Origin: Geosiphon pyriformis
Taxonomy: Eukaryota > Glomeromycota > Glomeromycetes > Archaeosporales > Geosiphonaceae
DNA: 64,000 bases
Direction of reading: 5' to 3'
Assembly: GCA_016748015.1 (NCBI GenBank)
Contig: JAAOMT010000718.1
Span: 483,738-547,737, forward strand
The translations under genes were made by a program, and so were the position numbers. The stretch's first letter is position 1. The number at the start of each line of letters is the position of its first letter. The notes under the pieces are model-generated. The model worked only from the letters and a program-made list of their open reading frames with translations, ran no database searches and was not told the DNA's origin. Positions 24,441 to 35,744 of this stretch are shown here, piece after piece.

Positions 24441-25888
24441 TGATAATGATTGGTTTCAGATTTCATGAAATCTCATCTGGTTGGACTAGTATTCTCTGTA
24501 CTCCTAATTGTAGAATATTACTAGTGGATAATGATGCTATATGGTGGTATGGTTTCAGTCAATCTCCATGTGCTGCTTTGGTCAAAATTTTGTTATTCAA
24601 TCTTAATTTGTAAGCTTCATTTCCTAGAATTTCTTCTATGTGAAATGGTTTGTCCTATTTGGGATCAAATTTTCCACTCTATTGTTTTTCCACTTTGGTA
24701 TGATGTAGTAGTACTTTGTCTCCAATCCTGAATTCAACTGGTTTATCTGGTAGTTGGTTATCATGTCTTTCTTTTTGTTTCTCTTGTGACTTTTGTATGT
24801 TATCAGCTGCTCTTTGTTGTTTGTTTTTTAATGTTTCCATTAAGTCATATGTTCTTTTCAACAATGTATTTTTGAAATTTTCTTCTGTTATTGGTTCAGT
24901 TGAATATGTGCTGACTTCTATTTCCACTGGTAGTATTGCTGTTCTATCATATATTAATTCAAATGGTGTTGCTTGTGTAGTATCTTGCTTTATTGTCTGA
25001 TAAGCAAATAGTACTAATGGTATCAACAAATCCCAATCATTTTGGTTTTCTTGGCTGAATTTAGCTATTGCTTTACACAATGTTCTGTTGAATTTTTTGA
25101 CTAATCTATTGGTTTGTAGATGGTATGGTGATGATAGTAGTCTCTTAATTCCGAATCTTTGATTCAATTCTGTTAATGTTTTGTTTACAAAATGAGTTCC
25201 TTGGTCTAATAATAATTCTTTTGGACATCCATGTCGACAGATCAAATTCTGATGAACGAATTCAGCAATGAATTCTGCATCCGTTCTTTGAATTGCTTTT
25301 CCCTCTGGCCATTTAGTGAGATAGTCCATGGCTACTGCTATGTACCTGTTTCTTCTGCTGGTGATTGTTAATGGTCCAACTAGATTAATTCCAACATGGT
25401 TGAATGGTTGTCTTACTTTGATTGGTCTTAACGGTTCACTGGGTTTTGTACCTCCTTTTCACTGACAAGCATCACAATTTTGAACATATTGGATAATGTC
25501 TGGATACATTGATGGCCAATAGTATCTTTTTCTGGTTCTTTTCATGGTTGCTTTTTTATAAAAATGTTCTGCTGTTGGATTTGAGTGCATGTTGAATAAT
25601 ATTGTCTCTTTTTCTGGCTCTGTAATTACTCTGGTTGGTTGATCTGGATCTTTTTTATTTTTCCAATAAAGTATATTTTGGTGAGTGATAAAATATTTTG
25701 ATTGTTGTTTGATACTTCTTCATTCCATATGAGATAAATTCTCCTTGAACTGTTAAGTGTTTAGATAATGTTGCAATTGTTGATATTTTTGTATGTTCAT
25801 CTTTTGTTGTATTTTTCCATTGGTATTGTTCTAGTTTTATTATATTTTTGGGTTGAAATGTTCTTAGATTTGTTTTATTCGCGATAAA
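24441..25888 (-). pseudogene. Element A: integrase region, disrupted
   Basis: Protein traces include MDYLTKWPEGKAIQRTDAE, CRHGCPKELLLDQGTHFV and RLLSSPYHLQTNRLVKKFN (the DDE core with D, D and the usual downstream segment; the expected PQTNG is read LQTNR), then QKSQEKQKERHDNQLPDKP. The N-terminal zinc-binding part (about 25480-25600) can be followed, with stops. The reading frame is interrupted at 25893 by LTR2a. Confidence 0.8.
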
Positions 25889-25892
25889 CCGT

Positions 25893-26875
25893 TGTTACCG
25901 AAAGTTTTTGGTCTCTTTTCTGTAATGTTGTTGATACTTATTTGCTGTGAATTCACGTTTTCAGGAAGTAGTTGAATCTCCAATAACTGAATTTATCTTC
26001 AAATTATCTCCTATAATTTGAACTTGCTGGGTTTATGAGTGGAATGGCCAATTTCATGCCAGTTGCTTTATGTAGTTACGTTGTAGTAAACGTCAACTCT
26101 TTCCTAGAAATTGCTCGTCTGGAAGCTCACTAAAAAATGTGTAGTTACTTTGCTGTGAAAGTCAACTCTTCTACAGGAATCTTGTCTGTAGGCTACCCTA
26201 ATGATTGTAATAAGAAAAGAAAAAAAAAATAAAAGAAGTGTAAAAGAAATAGGATTTTATCAAGAGAAACGTTTTCTATCCAGGCCTAGAGTCACTAACA
26301 GTTCACTGAAATCGGTAGCTAATCAATTTTAAAATGTTAGTTGGGTTTTGAGAATTTTCCAAGTGCAATAATTTAAAGAATTTGGTTTTTCGAATTATTT
26401 GATATTTATTTCTTTTTGTGTGTATAAAAACGGTTTTAAGAGATAAATCTAAAGTAAGATACATTTTCTCGAAGAGAGAAGCTCTTCTTTTATACAACTT
26501 GTCGTAACACTATTCTATGAACTTGAATTTTACTATTTTCTACAATTTCGCTGAACTAAAGATACATTTCAGCGAACTACAAGTTATTTCTGCAAACTAT
26601 TAGATATTTCGGTAAACTATCAATTATTTCGGCGAATTTCTATAAATTTCGGCGAACTTTTGAATGTTACATAATTTGGAGTATTGCATGATTGATCATC
26701 GCAATTAGGTTACATTTGTGTTGTGTACAATTTGGGTTATTAATTAAATGATAATTTCAGACATTCTTTGCTAATGTAATAAGTGATAATTTGAAATGAT
26801 AATATATGCTAATTAATGATAGGAATTATGAGATAGTTTCATGCTAAATAATATCTCTAATTTCGTCTGGTAACA
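25893..26875 (+). repeat. LTR2a: solo LTR of a second family, inserted in element A pol
   Basis: A 983-bp unit begins TGTTACCG and ends TCTGGTAACA, with 7-bp terminal inverted repeats (TGTTACC/GGTAACA). Flanking 4-mers are CCGT (25889-25892) and CTGT (26876-26879), a CpG that has become TpG on one side. No internal region is attached, as expected after LTR-LTR recombination. It interrupts the RNase H-integrase spacer of element A. Confidence 0.85.
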
Positions 26876-26879
26876 CTGT

Positions 26880-28134
26880 CAGCATTTCCATTGTCTTTTC
26901 CCTTTTTGTAATGTATAGTATAATTGTATAGTGCGAGTGCCATTTTTCATTTTGACTGTCTTCTATTTCCAAATTCTTGTTTTTGGAGTGATGTTAATCC
27001 CTTGTGATCTGTGTATACTTCAAACTTCTGGCTCAAGTATTCTTTTCATTTCATGACTGCCCAGTATATTGCTAAGTGTTCTTGTTCCAGTGTTCCATAG
27101 TTTTTTTCGGCTGGTGTTAAACCTCTGCTGGCATATGCTACTAGATGTTCTCTGCTGTCTGATCCTCTCTGAAATAATACTGCTCCCAATGCTTGGCCAG
27201 ATGCATTGGTGATGATGATGAATGATTTGCTGTAATCTGAATAAATCAGTACTGAAGCTTAAATGAGCTTTCTTTTCAAAATGTCAAAAGCTTCTTGTTG
27301 ACTTTCTGCCCATTCATATTTGGTATTCTTGGTTTGCAGTTGATTGAGTGGCTGTGCTATCTTGGAAAAGTTCTTGATAAAACGTCAATAGTAGCTGGCA
27401 AATCCCAAGAATGATTTCAGTTCTGTCATATTGGTCAGCACTAGAAAGTTCTTTACTATCTTTATTTTCTCTGGATTTGTTTTGATGCTGTCTTTGCTGA
27501 CTATATGTCCCAAAAATTTTAGTTCTGTCTTGCCAAAGAAGCACTTTGTTGCATTTAACTTTAGCCCTGCTCTTTTTAGTCTTTCAAACACTTGTTAAAG
27601 ATGATGAAGATGATCATCAAATGTTTTTGAGAATATGTTGGTGTCATCCAAGTATACAACTACTGATTTCTACAATAAGCCAGTATAGACAATTTCCATT
27701 AGCCATTGGAAAGTGGCTGGTGTGTTGGTTAAACCAAATGGCATTACTTCAAATTCAAAATTTCCTTCTCTTGTGGTGAATGCTGTCTTCTCTTTGTTGG
27801 CTGGATCCATGGCTACTTGCCAGTAACCACTATCTAAGTCTAACGTTGAGAACCATTTGTTTCTGCCAAAAGCATCAAATAATTCCTGTATCCATGGAAT
27901 TGGATAGCTGTCTCCACGAGTTACACCATTGAGTTTTCTGTAGTCTACACAAAATTGGATCTTTCCATTCTTCTTATGGACAAGTACCACTGGTAATGAC
28001 TATGGGCTTATTAATGGCTGAATTAGCTCATTGTCAAGCATTTGGTTTATTTCTTGACGAATAATTTCATGGTTGACTAGTGGCACTCTGTATGCTCTTT
28101 GTTTAATTGGCATTGTATCTCCAGTTTTGATCTA
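26880..28134 (-). pseudogene. Element A: reverse transcriptase and RNase H, disrupted
   Basis: From right to left: IIRQEINQMLDNELIQP, VHKKNGKIQFCVDYRKLNG, WFSTLDLDSGYWQVAMD, FEFEVMPFGLTNTPATFQ, the YLDD catalytic box (near 27640), LNATKCFFGKTELKFLGH, then RNase H with a decayed GAVLF-like start and the SQKFEVYTDHKGL counterpart. Stops include a W-to-TAG change in the PW motif and a CAA-to-TAA-type change near 27597. This is a typical Ty3-clade order, RT before RNase H before integrase. Confidence 0.85.
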
Positions 28135-29750
28135 ATGCTGGATGATGTCAGTTCGGCCAAACTCATTTTTGCTGGCAAAGATTTTATTGAACTGGTTGAG
28201 TAACATCTTGAGTTGCATACATTGGAGTGGATCTAAGTTTCTCATGTTCATTTGTTCCAATTGTTCTGGTTGGAGCAAATAACATTCACTTTGTCTGTAT
28301 ATTGTTTGTGATGTGATATCAACATATCCACAAAGTTGTGGAAAGTCTGGAATGGGATTTGGTGGTTGATCTTCTATTTCAGTGTTTAAGTATCCAATAA
28401 TAGTTCTGGCTGGTATTTCTATGATATTTCCTGTATTGTTGTAGATGGAAATTTTGATGTGGCTGTAATCTTTGGCTGGTATGTGGAGATTGATGAGTCC
28501 AACTTCTCCTGATTTACAAAGACTGGCTTCTGCTTCAAAAATTTGTGCTTGGTCTTTTTCCTTTCTTTCTATTGCTAGCATATACTGGTTATATGGTGAA
28601 ATAGAAATAGCTTAACTGGTTGAGATAATTTCTTCTTGGCCAACAATTTCTTCCTCCACCATATTAATTGGTATATCTATTCTACCTGTTAATCCAAATC
28701 CCTGTATTCCTCTCACTGTTATTTCTAATTCCTCCTTCTTTCCCACTGATATTAACTGGACTACTCTAACCAGAGACAGGAATATTGTTTGTGCTATCTT
28801 TTTGTTGGGCTCTATTATATAGGCCTTTTCTGAATCATTTTGTAGCATAGCGATGATATTTCCTACATATCCTGTGTCAATTATTCCTCCTCTTATATTA
28901 ATCTCTCTTTTCGCTAAACTACTCCTAGATGCTAATTGAACCATTGTTGTTGCTGGGATTTCTAGTGCTACTTTCAGATTAATGCAGGTGCATGAATGTG
29001 GTTCCAATTTGATGGCCTCTTTTCCTGGATATCTCAGATCAAACCCTGCATCAATATCATGTGCACATTCTGGCATAATACCTTTTCCATTGTCACTATA
29101 CCATTTCAATTCTTGTTCTTTGGAGAGATCTAATAGTGCAATGTATTGTTTATAGTTTAAATCGGAGTTTGAATCTGAGTTTAAATTGTCTTTGTTGTCA
29201 TTACCATTTTGAATAGAGCTGGAACTGGTGTTTTTGTCATCGTCATCGGAGTCTGGATCATGATTGATCAGTGATTCTGATTCCGATGCACAGCTGCTGA
29301 TTGGTTCTTCTTTTTCAGGAATCGTGTAGATCATGTATGGTGGTAGATTGTAAATGAGATCACAATTGTCACAATATTCAAAGTCACTGAGAATTAAACA
29401 ATGGCAACACAGTCTTGTATTTAACTGTGCTAGCCATTGTTTTTGCTTTTCTCTAGTGGGTGCCAAGTTTTGGTAGTGTTCATAGAACTCTTCTGGTTCC
29501 AGAAAATTTATGACTGGCTTTGCATCCCAGTCAAGCTTGATGGGTTCTGGTGGGTTGTTTTTAATTGTCCTAATTTCTTCTGGCAATATGTTTTCAATTT
29601 TGGTGATTGCCATCCACCATAATTCATTGTTATTGTGTAGACAACTGTCCAATTGCTGTACAGCTCTTCTCCAGGCAGTTTCTATGGGTGTTCTTTTCTC
29701 AACCCAGTCATTGATAAGGATCGTGTATTGGCAGAACACGTCACACATTT
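28132..29750 (-). pseudogene. Element A: dUTPase domain with flanking linkers
   Basis: The five trimeric dUTPase motifs occur in order between about 29090 and 28690: DAGFDLRY (1), ASRSSLA (2), GGIIDTGYVGNI (3), KKIAQTIF (4) and RGIQGFGLTGR (5). dUTPase hydrolyses dUTP to dUMP and pyrophosphate, limiting uracil in newly made DNA. Upstream (to 29750) is an acidic Ser/Asp/Asn linker and the second part of the Cys-rich module (CCHCLILSDFEYCDNCDLIY). Downstream a linker (YVDITSQTIY) leads to RT and ends at a TAG (28132-28134) that element B shares. All catalytic-motif residues except ordinary substitutions are kept, although the frame elsewhere is broken. Confidence 0.85.
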
Positions 29751-30778
29751 CTCTTCTCCCTGAAATGTCGTTTCACATTCCTTCATCGAGGAAAGTTTTT
29801 CCATAGGCTATACATGGTGTATTATCCCATTTTCCCACTCATTTTGGTCTTCCAAAATGTTTGACATGGCATGTATGGCAATAAAACTTGGTTGCCGTCT
29901 GATATTCTTCATCATCACCACAGCATGCACCCATTGACAACAATTTCTTGCCACAATCAATGCATATCAGTTTGGGTTAGTGATAGGTTGATGATTGTTG
30001 TTGACTATAGATGTATGGAATATAAGTGTTGTTGACTTGAGTGTTTTCTTCCTCTCTCTCTTTCTCTTTTCCTTTTTCTTCTTTCCACTCCCAACTCGAT
30101 GGTTCTTCTTGTTCATTGTCAGTTCAGATCAAATCGTCTGTTTCCCAAGTCAGTTCCTCTTTTTGCTTTCTCTTAGGGTTGTCGTTTCACGAGAGTATTG
30201 GTGGTAGTTTGTTGTGGTCAGTGTTGGCCCAAGAGACTTGGTAAGCTTCCCAGATAGGTTTCTCTTTCTCCTCCTCCAGTTCGATCAATAATTTCTTTCT
30301 TAAAGAAGTCTTGAAATGGCCACACGTGGCCAGTACACATATATGTTGGCCCTAATATGTTAGCTGGAGTTCCTGAGTGTTCCAGTCTAACGTCGTGTTG
30401 ACTTTGGATAGCCAGTCATTATCAATAAGAGCTTGGTATTGAGTGGCTTCCATCACTAGAACTTTAATGGAAGTCACAATGCCATTGACTTTGAAAGAGA
30501 AGTCGTTGATTTCACCGATTGGAGTTTTGGTCACTCCATTGGCTGTGATGATTCTGGCACTGGCAGCTTGATCAACTCAGTGACCTAATTGATCCATGAG
30601 TTGTCATGTAATGATGCTGCCTGCTGAACTGCTGTTAAGGATTAATTTGATGGATTGTTCCTCAACTTTGGCATTAGTGTACATTGCAGTGATTGGTTTG
30701 GCTTCAAGAGTGGCTTCACTAAATAATGGCATTGCAGTTGTTTTCTCGAATTCGAATGGGAATATAGCAGCCAAAGAC
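29751..30778 (-). pseudogene. Element A: retropepsin end and first half of the Cys-rich module
   Basis: From right to left: the protease core (LILNSSSAGSIIT, where B has LILDSGSASSIIT, so the catalytic Asp is Asn here), FKVNGIVTSIKVLVMEATQYQALIDNDWL, a highly charged linker, then CIDCGKKLLSMGA, FYCHTCHVKHF and CDVFCQY. Several Cys of B are lost (for example CLAC becomes CIAY), consistent with G-to-A decay. A TGA at 30577-30579 is shared with B. Confidence 0.75.
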
Positions 30779-30782
30779 TTGT

Positions 30783-31653
30783 TGTTACTCATAGAATATA
30801 AGAAATATAGTATTATTAGTCAGTAAGATATTAGCCAATCAGAGGTAGACATAGTAAATGTGGAATTCCAGAATTCCTTTTAGAGGAATTGCAGGATTCC
30901 AGGAATTTCAGGATTCTCTGGTGAGGAATTGCAGGATTCTAGAATTCCAGGATTCTTCTCATCAGGAATCTCAGGATTCCTGTCACAAAGAATTGAGGAA
31001 TTGAGGAATCTCAATTATGTATATATAGCAGTAGAATTAGAAGCTAAAAAGACAGACCTCTCCGTTTAGATTTAATCTAAGCAACATTCCAGTCCCCAAA
31101 TCATCAAATAAATAATTATTTCATATCTCAATCCACTCTCTACTATCAACACTTCATGTTGATAGTAATTAATACTTAACTATGCTGGAACAATAGCTCT
31201 TGATCATGGCTATTGACGAGATACTAACAAATTGCCTTGGCTTATTTTCTCTATTTTTTTTATTTTATTTTTTTTATTTTATTTTCTTTCTTTCTGTAAT
31301 TTTGTGGTTGTATACTAATTGATTAAAAAGATTAAGCACTGAGTTATTGACGTCAAGGATAGCCTGGTAAAAGACCCAGAAATAAGGGTAGGATTTTATA
31401 TATTATCGGATAGCTTATCAAAAGAGCATGACTGCCAGACTAAATCCGGCCACTATGCTGAGAAAGAAATTGGGAAAACTCATGGAAAGATACATTTACT
31501 ATTGACCCTATTGAATCTCTGTTTATTATACAAAGAACTCCATCAAAACCTTCAGATACAATACTTGCAGAACCTCATCCACGGAAGTAGCTTTTGAGCA
31601 CCAAGTTACAGGTTTGTTATTTAATTTAACAGCAGAAATATTCACCTGTAATA
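30783..31653 (+). repeat. Solo LTR of the A/B family inside element A
   Basis: A single 871-bp LTR (TGTTACTC ... CACCTGTAATA) lies in the opposite orientation to element A and is flanked by TTGT (30779-30782 and 31654-31657). Removing it together with one TTGT restores the reading TKDKSLAAIF across the site, matching TKNESLAAIF in element B. It is therefore a clean solo LTR. Confidence 0.9.
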
Positions 31654-31657
31654 TTGT

Positions 31658-32256
31658 CTTTGGTAAGAGTAGCAGGTAGAATATTACTGGTGAGTAGTTG
31701 TTTTTGGGCGAATGCTGGGTTATTGGTTGAGGCATCTTCTGGGGTAATCAAAAGACTTAAATAGTTCTGGGAATTCGAGTTCTGGGGTTGACCAGTACCC
31801 GAATTTCACTGACATAATCCAAATGGTTGCTGTAAAAAACTGGGGATCAGTTGATGTACTACCATTACCGATCTCCAGTTCTGTTAAGTCATTCTCAGTC
31901 TTTGAGTTCCATTGGGTGGTAAGCTTTGAGGTGGTGTTTGGATTTGTTGGGGCTAATAGATTATTTGTGGCTGTGGTTGTTGATAAATTACTTATGGCTG
32001 TGGTTGATAGATTGGAGCTTGATACACCAGAGATTGATAGACTGATGACTGCATCACTAGTAGGTAAGCAGATTGGTTTTGATTTGGATATTGATTCAAA
32101 GTTTGGAACTGGCGATTGGGGTTTCAATATTGATTTCCTGATCGTTAGTTATTTAAATGCTGGCAACAGTCAATTTGGATATGTTCTTGTTTACCACAAT
32201 AGTGGCAGATATGCATTTTCTGTTGCCACTATTGATTGGTCGATGAAGATGGACAT
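31658..32256 (-). pseudogene. Element A: C-terminal gag and protease spacer
   Basis: This matches the B segment following the CCHC knuckle: a Pro/Thr/Asn-rich spacer, then FWNSGTGQPQNSN-like and PKNNYSPVIFYLLLLPKT. The CCHC knuckle is still recognisable near 32170-32215 (ICHYCG-type on the minus strand). It ends on the right at the LTR2b insertion. Confidence 0.7.
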
Positions 32257-33224
32257 TATTACTAGACAAAATTAGAGATATTGTTTAGCATAAAATTACC
32301 CTTATAAATTTTATCATTAATTAGTATATATTATCACTTATTATATTAGCAAAATGTCCAAAATTAGTATTTAATTAATAATCCAATTGGTACATAACAC
32401 AAATATAATCTAAGTACAATGATCAATCATGCAATACCCTGAAATATGTAATACTCAAAAGTTTGTTGAAATTTGTAGAAATTTGCTAAAATAATTGATA
32501 ATTCACCAAAATATCTAATAGTTTGCAGAAATAACTTGTAGTTTGCCAAAATGTATCTTTAGTTCAGCGAAATTGTAGAAAAGAGCAAAGTTCAAGTTTA
32601 TAGAATAGTGTTATAACAAGTTGTATAAAAGAAGAGCTTCTCTCTTCGAGAAAATGTATCTTACTTCAGATTTAACAATTAGAATCATTCTTTACACACA
32701 AAAATGAAATAAATATCAAATAATTTGAAAAATCAAATCCTTAATTATTTCCCTTTTAAAATTAATCAATTTCTACTAAACAGTTTTGAAATTGATTAGC
32801 TACCGATTTCAATAAACTGTTAGTGACTCCAGACCTGGATAGAAAAACGTTTCTCTTGATAAAATTCTATTTCTTTTATATTTCTTTTATTTTTCTTCTC
32901 TTTTCTTATTACAATCATTAGGGTAGCCTACAGACAAGATTTTTGTAGAAGAGTTGACTTTTACAGCAAAGTAACTACACATTTTTAGTGAGCTTTCAGA
33001 CGAGCAATTCCTGGAAAAGAGTTGACGTTTACTACAATGTAACTACATAAAGTAACTGGCAAGGAATTGGCCATTCCACTTATAAGCCCAGCAGTTCAAA
33101 TTATAGAAGATAATTTGAAGATAAATTCAGTTATTGGAGGTTCAACTACTTCTAGAAAACGTGAATTTGCAACCAACAGACATTTACAACATTCAAGAAA
33201 AGAGACCAAAAACTTCCGGTAACA
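32257..33224 (-). repeat. LTR2b: solo LTR of the second family in element A gag
   Basis: This 968-bp unit is in reverse orientation to LTR2a, ending TTCCGGTAACA at 33224 and starting TATTACTAG at 32257. Flanks are ACAT (32253-32256) and ACGT (33225-33228), again a CpG with one side changed to CpA. Element B shows the uninterrupted sequence at this point. Confidence 0.85.
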
Positions 33225-33228
33225 ACGT

Positions 33229-34298
33229 GGTTGATTTTGGGCACTATTAGAGTTTCCTTGATTATTGTATCATTGTGGAGGCTGATAAATAGTGTGATTG
33301 TTAGTTAAGTATTCTTCCAGTCTCTTATTAATTGATTCACTGAACTTCTCCAATTTGGAATCCAATTCAGATGATCCGTTTATTACTAGATTAATGGCTT
33401 GGATGTGATTAGCCTCTGACTCAGCAGATTCAAAATCTCTGGTGTGTGTGACTGCATCTTGAAGGGTGCCTGGATGCAATGGACATACATGTTGCAAAAT
33501 GCTGCTGCACAGGCCACGGATAAACTGGTTGAGTATCTGTGGGGCTGTGAAATAGTTGGCATCAATTGCTTAAATTTGGCACAGGTTTCAATGGAAGCAT
33601 CCCAGGTAAGTGGTGACTGCTTCAGTTTTCCTTGTTTTATGGTGGTGAATGTATTGACTAGGTGATTGATGCTGTTATTGTTGCTGAAATATCTTAGAAA
33701 TTCCACTTTGAAGGCATTGAAATCTTGTGGTTTATTAACCAAGCTCTAATACCATGAATTGGTGGTATCTTTGAGAAAGTAGGGAATGGCTTGCATTGCT
33801 TGGGCATCATTCTATTTGTTGGCTGCGATGGTCTTTTCTATATCATTCAGCCATATTTGAGCATCATCCTCTTCACCAGTAAAGTTGTCAAGTTTTGCGA
33901 TTGGTACATAGGCCATTGAATCTAAGTTAGGTGGTTGTGGTGGCTATTGAAGCAGTTGTTGTTGTACTGGTTGTTGGGGTGATAGTTGAAGTGACTGTTG
34001 TATGGGTTTGGCTATGGGATTAATTGGCAGTTGATTAATGATGATTACCAGAGGTAAGTTTTGCTGATTAATTAATTTGGGGTTTGGATTGTTTTGTCTT
34101 TGATGATTCGAAGTTTTGATTTCTGAATTTTTTAGATTTAGATTTTGCTGAGTTTGAAAATTCGGGATTTCAACTTTTCCTTTTTTTCTGATTCTGTTGC
34201 TTCTCACAGATCAGAGATTCCGAAATCTGGTAAAGGTAGTGGTGATCAAAGTCCTGATGGGGTTGATGATCATGAATTAAATTCCTCAAAGTATTTGC
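33229..34298 (-). pseudogene. Element A: central gag
   Basis: Traces such as MAYVPIAKLDNFTGEEDDAQIW-like near 33900, NKPQDFNAFKVEFLRYFSNNNSINHLVN, and ESAESEANHIQAINLVINGSSELDSKLEKFSE correspond to the gag domain of element B. The upstream part is Gln/Pro/Asn-rich (NLPLVIIINQLPINPIAKPIQ). Stops interrupt at several CAA/CAG/TGG positions. The frame is cut at 34299 by LTR2c. Confidence 0.75.
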
Positions 34299-34834
34299 TG
34301 TTACCAGAGGTTTTTGGCCTCTTCTTAGCTATTGTATATTTGTTGTAATACTGTTAATTCACGATTATGGGAAGTGTTTGAACCTCTGATAACTGAATTT
34401 ATCTTCAAATTATTTCCTATAATTTGAACTGCTGGGCTTGTAAGTGGAATGGCCAATTCTGTGCCAGTTATTTTGTAGAATTACGTTGTAGTAAACGTCA
34501 ACTCTTTCCCAGAAATTGCTTGTCTGAAAGCTCACTAAAAATGTATAGTTACTTTGCTGTGAAAGTCAACTTTTCTACAAAAATTCTCGTTTGTAGGCTA
34601 CCTAAATGATTTATAATAAGAAAAAAAAGAGAATAAAAGAAATATAAAAAAAAAAAATAAAACTGATGATTTATGAAAGTTGTTTCAGATCTAGGCCTGA
34701 AAGTGCTTTAACAGTTTACTGAAATTGGTAGCTAGTCAATTTCAAACTGTTAGTAGGAATTGGTTAATTTCAAGGAAAATAATTTAAGAATTTGGCTTTT
34801 TGAATTATTTGATATTTATTTGTCTTTTGGGTGT

Positions 34835-35711
34835 TGTTACTCATAGAAATATAGGAAATATATTAGCATAATTATTAGCCAATTAAAAGTAAGCATAGTA
34901 AATGTGGAATTCCAGGATTCCTCTCAGGAATTGCAGGATTCCAAGAATTTTAGGATTTCCAATGAGGAATTACAGGATTCCAGAATTCCAGGATTCCTCT
35001 CAAAGGAATCGCAGAATTTCAGGAATTCCAGGATTCCTGTCATGAAAAATCAAGAAATTGAGGAATCCCAATTATGTATATATAGCAGTAGTGTTAAAAA
35101 CAGAAAAGACAGAATCGATACCACAGAATCCTTAGCCAAGAAACCAATCATCAAATAAATAATTATTCCATATCTCAATCCACTATTCACTATCAACACT
35201 TCATGTTGATAGTAATTGCTACTTAACCACACTGAAACAATAGCTCTTGATCACGGCTATTGATGAGATACTAACGGACCAAATTGCCTTGACTTATTTT
35301 CTTTATTTTCTTTATTTTATTTCCTTTCTTTCTTTGATTTTGTTGTTGTATACTAATTGATTAAAAGATTAAGTGCTGAGTTATTGACGTCAAGGATAGC
35401 CTGGTAAAAGACCCAGAAATAAGGGTAGGATTTTATATATATTATCAGATAGCTTACCAGAAGGGCACGACTGCCAGACTAAATCCGGCCACTATGCTGA
35501 GAAAGAAATTGGGAAAACCACTTGAGGATACAACCATTATCAACCTTATTAAATCTCTGTTCATTATACAAAGAACTCCACAACAAAACCTTCAGATCAA
35601 CCAAAACCTTCAGATACCATACTTTCTGCACATCATCCACGAAAGTAGCTTTTGAGCACCAAGTTATGGGTTTGTTATTCAATTCAACAACAGAAATAAT
35701 CACCTGTAACA
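34835..35711 (+). repeat. 5' LTR of element B with promoter-like features
   Basis: The LTR starts TGTTACTC and ends CACCTGTAACA (877 bp). Its first part (about 34900-35065) is built from degenerate GGAATTCC / AGGATTCC palindromic units. A TATA-like string TATATATA lies at 35077-35084, placing a probable start of transcription shortly after. A perfect hairpin (10-bp stem, 5-nt loop) is at 35189-35213. Compared with the 3' LTR, the substitutions visible in the first ~95 bases are all transitions. Confidence 0.88.
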
Positions 35712-35713
35712 TT

Positions 35714-35730
35714 TGGTGCTCTCTGTAAGG
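35714..35730 (+). promoter_or_regulatory. Primer-binding site of element B
   Basis: TGGTGCTCTCTGTAAGG begins two bases after the 5' LTR. It would pair with the 3' end of a tRNA ending CCTTACAGAGAGCACCA. Element A keeps a diverged form at 46021-46039 on the minus strand (one extra transition inside, and TGG changed to TAG). Which tRNA this is cannot be told from the window. Confidence 0.7.
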
Positions 35731-35744
35731 TATAATCCTACAGA

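Noticed and set aside
30604-30826. Open frame on the plus strand spanning the solo LTR edge
   Set aside because: It is antisense to the element A protease; the minus-strand reading matches element B.
34900-35065. Repeated GGAATTCC-like units considered as a CRISPR array
   Set aside because: Units are degenerate, irregularly spaced, without unique spacers, and lie inside a retrotransposon LTR of a eukaryote.
34900-35065. The same units considered as heat-shock elements
   Set aside because: Canonical elements need alternating GAA/TTC with two-base spacing (nGAAnnTTCn); here GAA and TTC abut, so the match is not proper.
34831-35715. Element B's 5' LTR considered as a solo LTR with its own duplication
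   Set aside because: The bases after it (TTTG) do not match GTGT before it; the matching GTGT lies after the LTR ending at 44974, so both belong to one full-length element.
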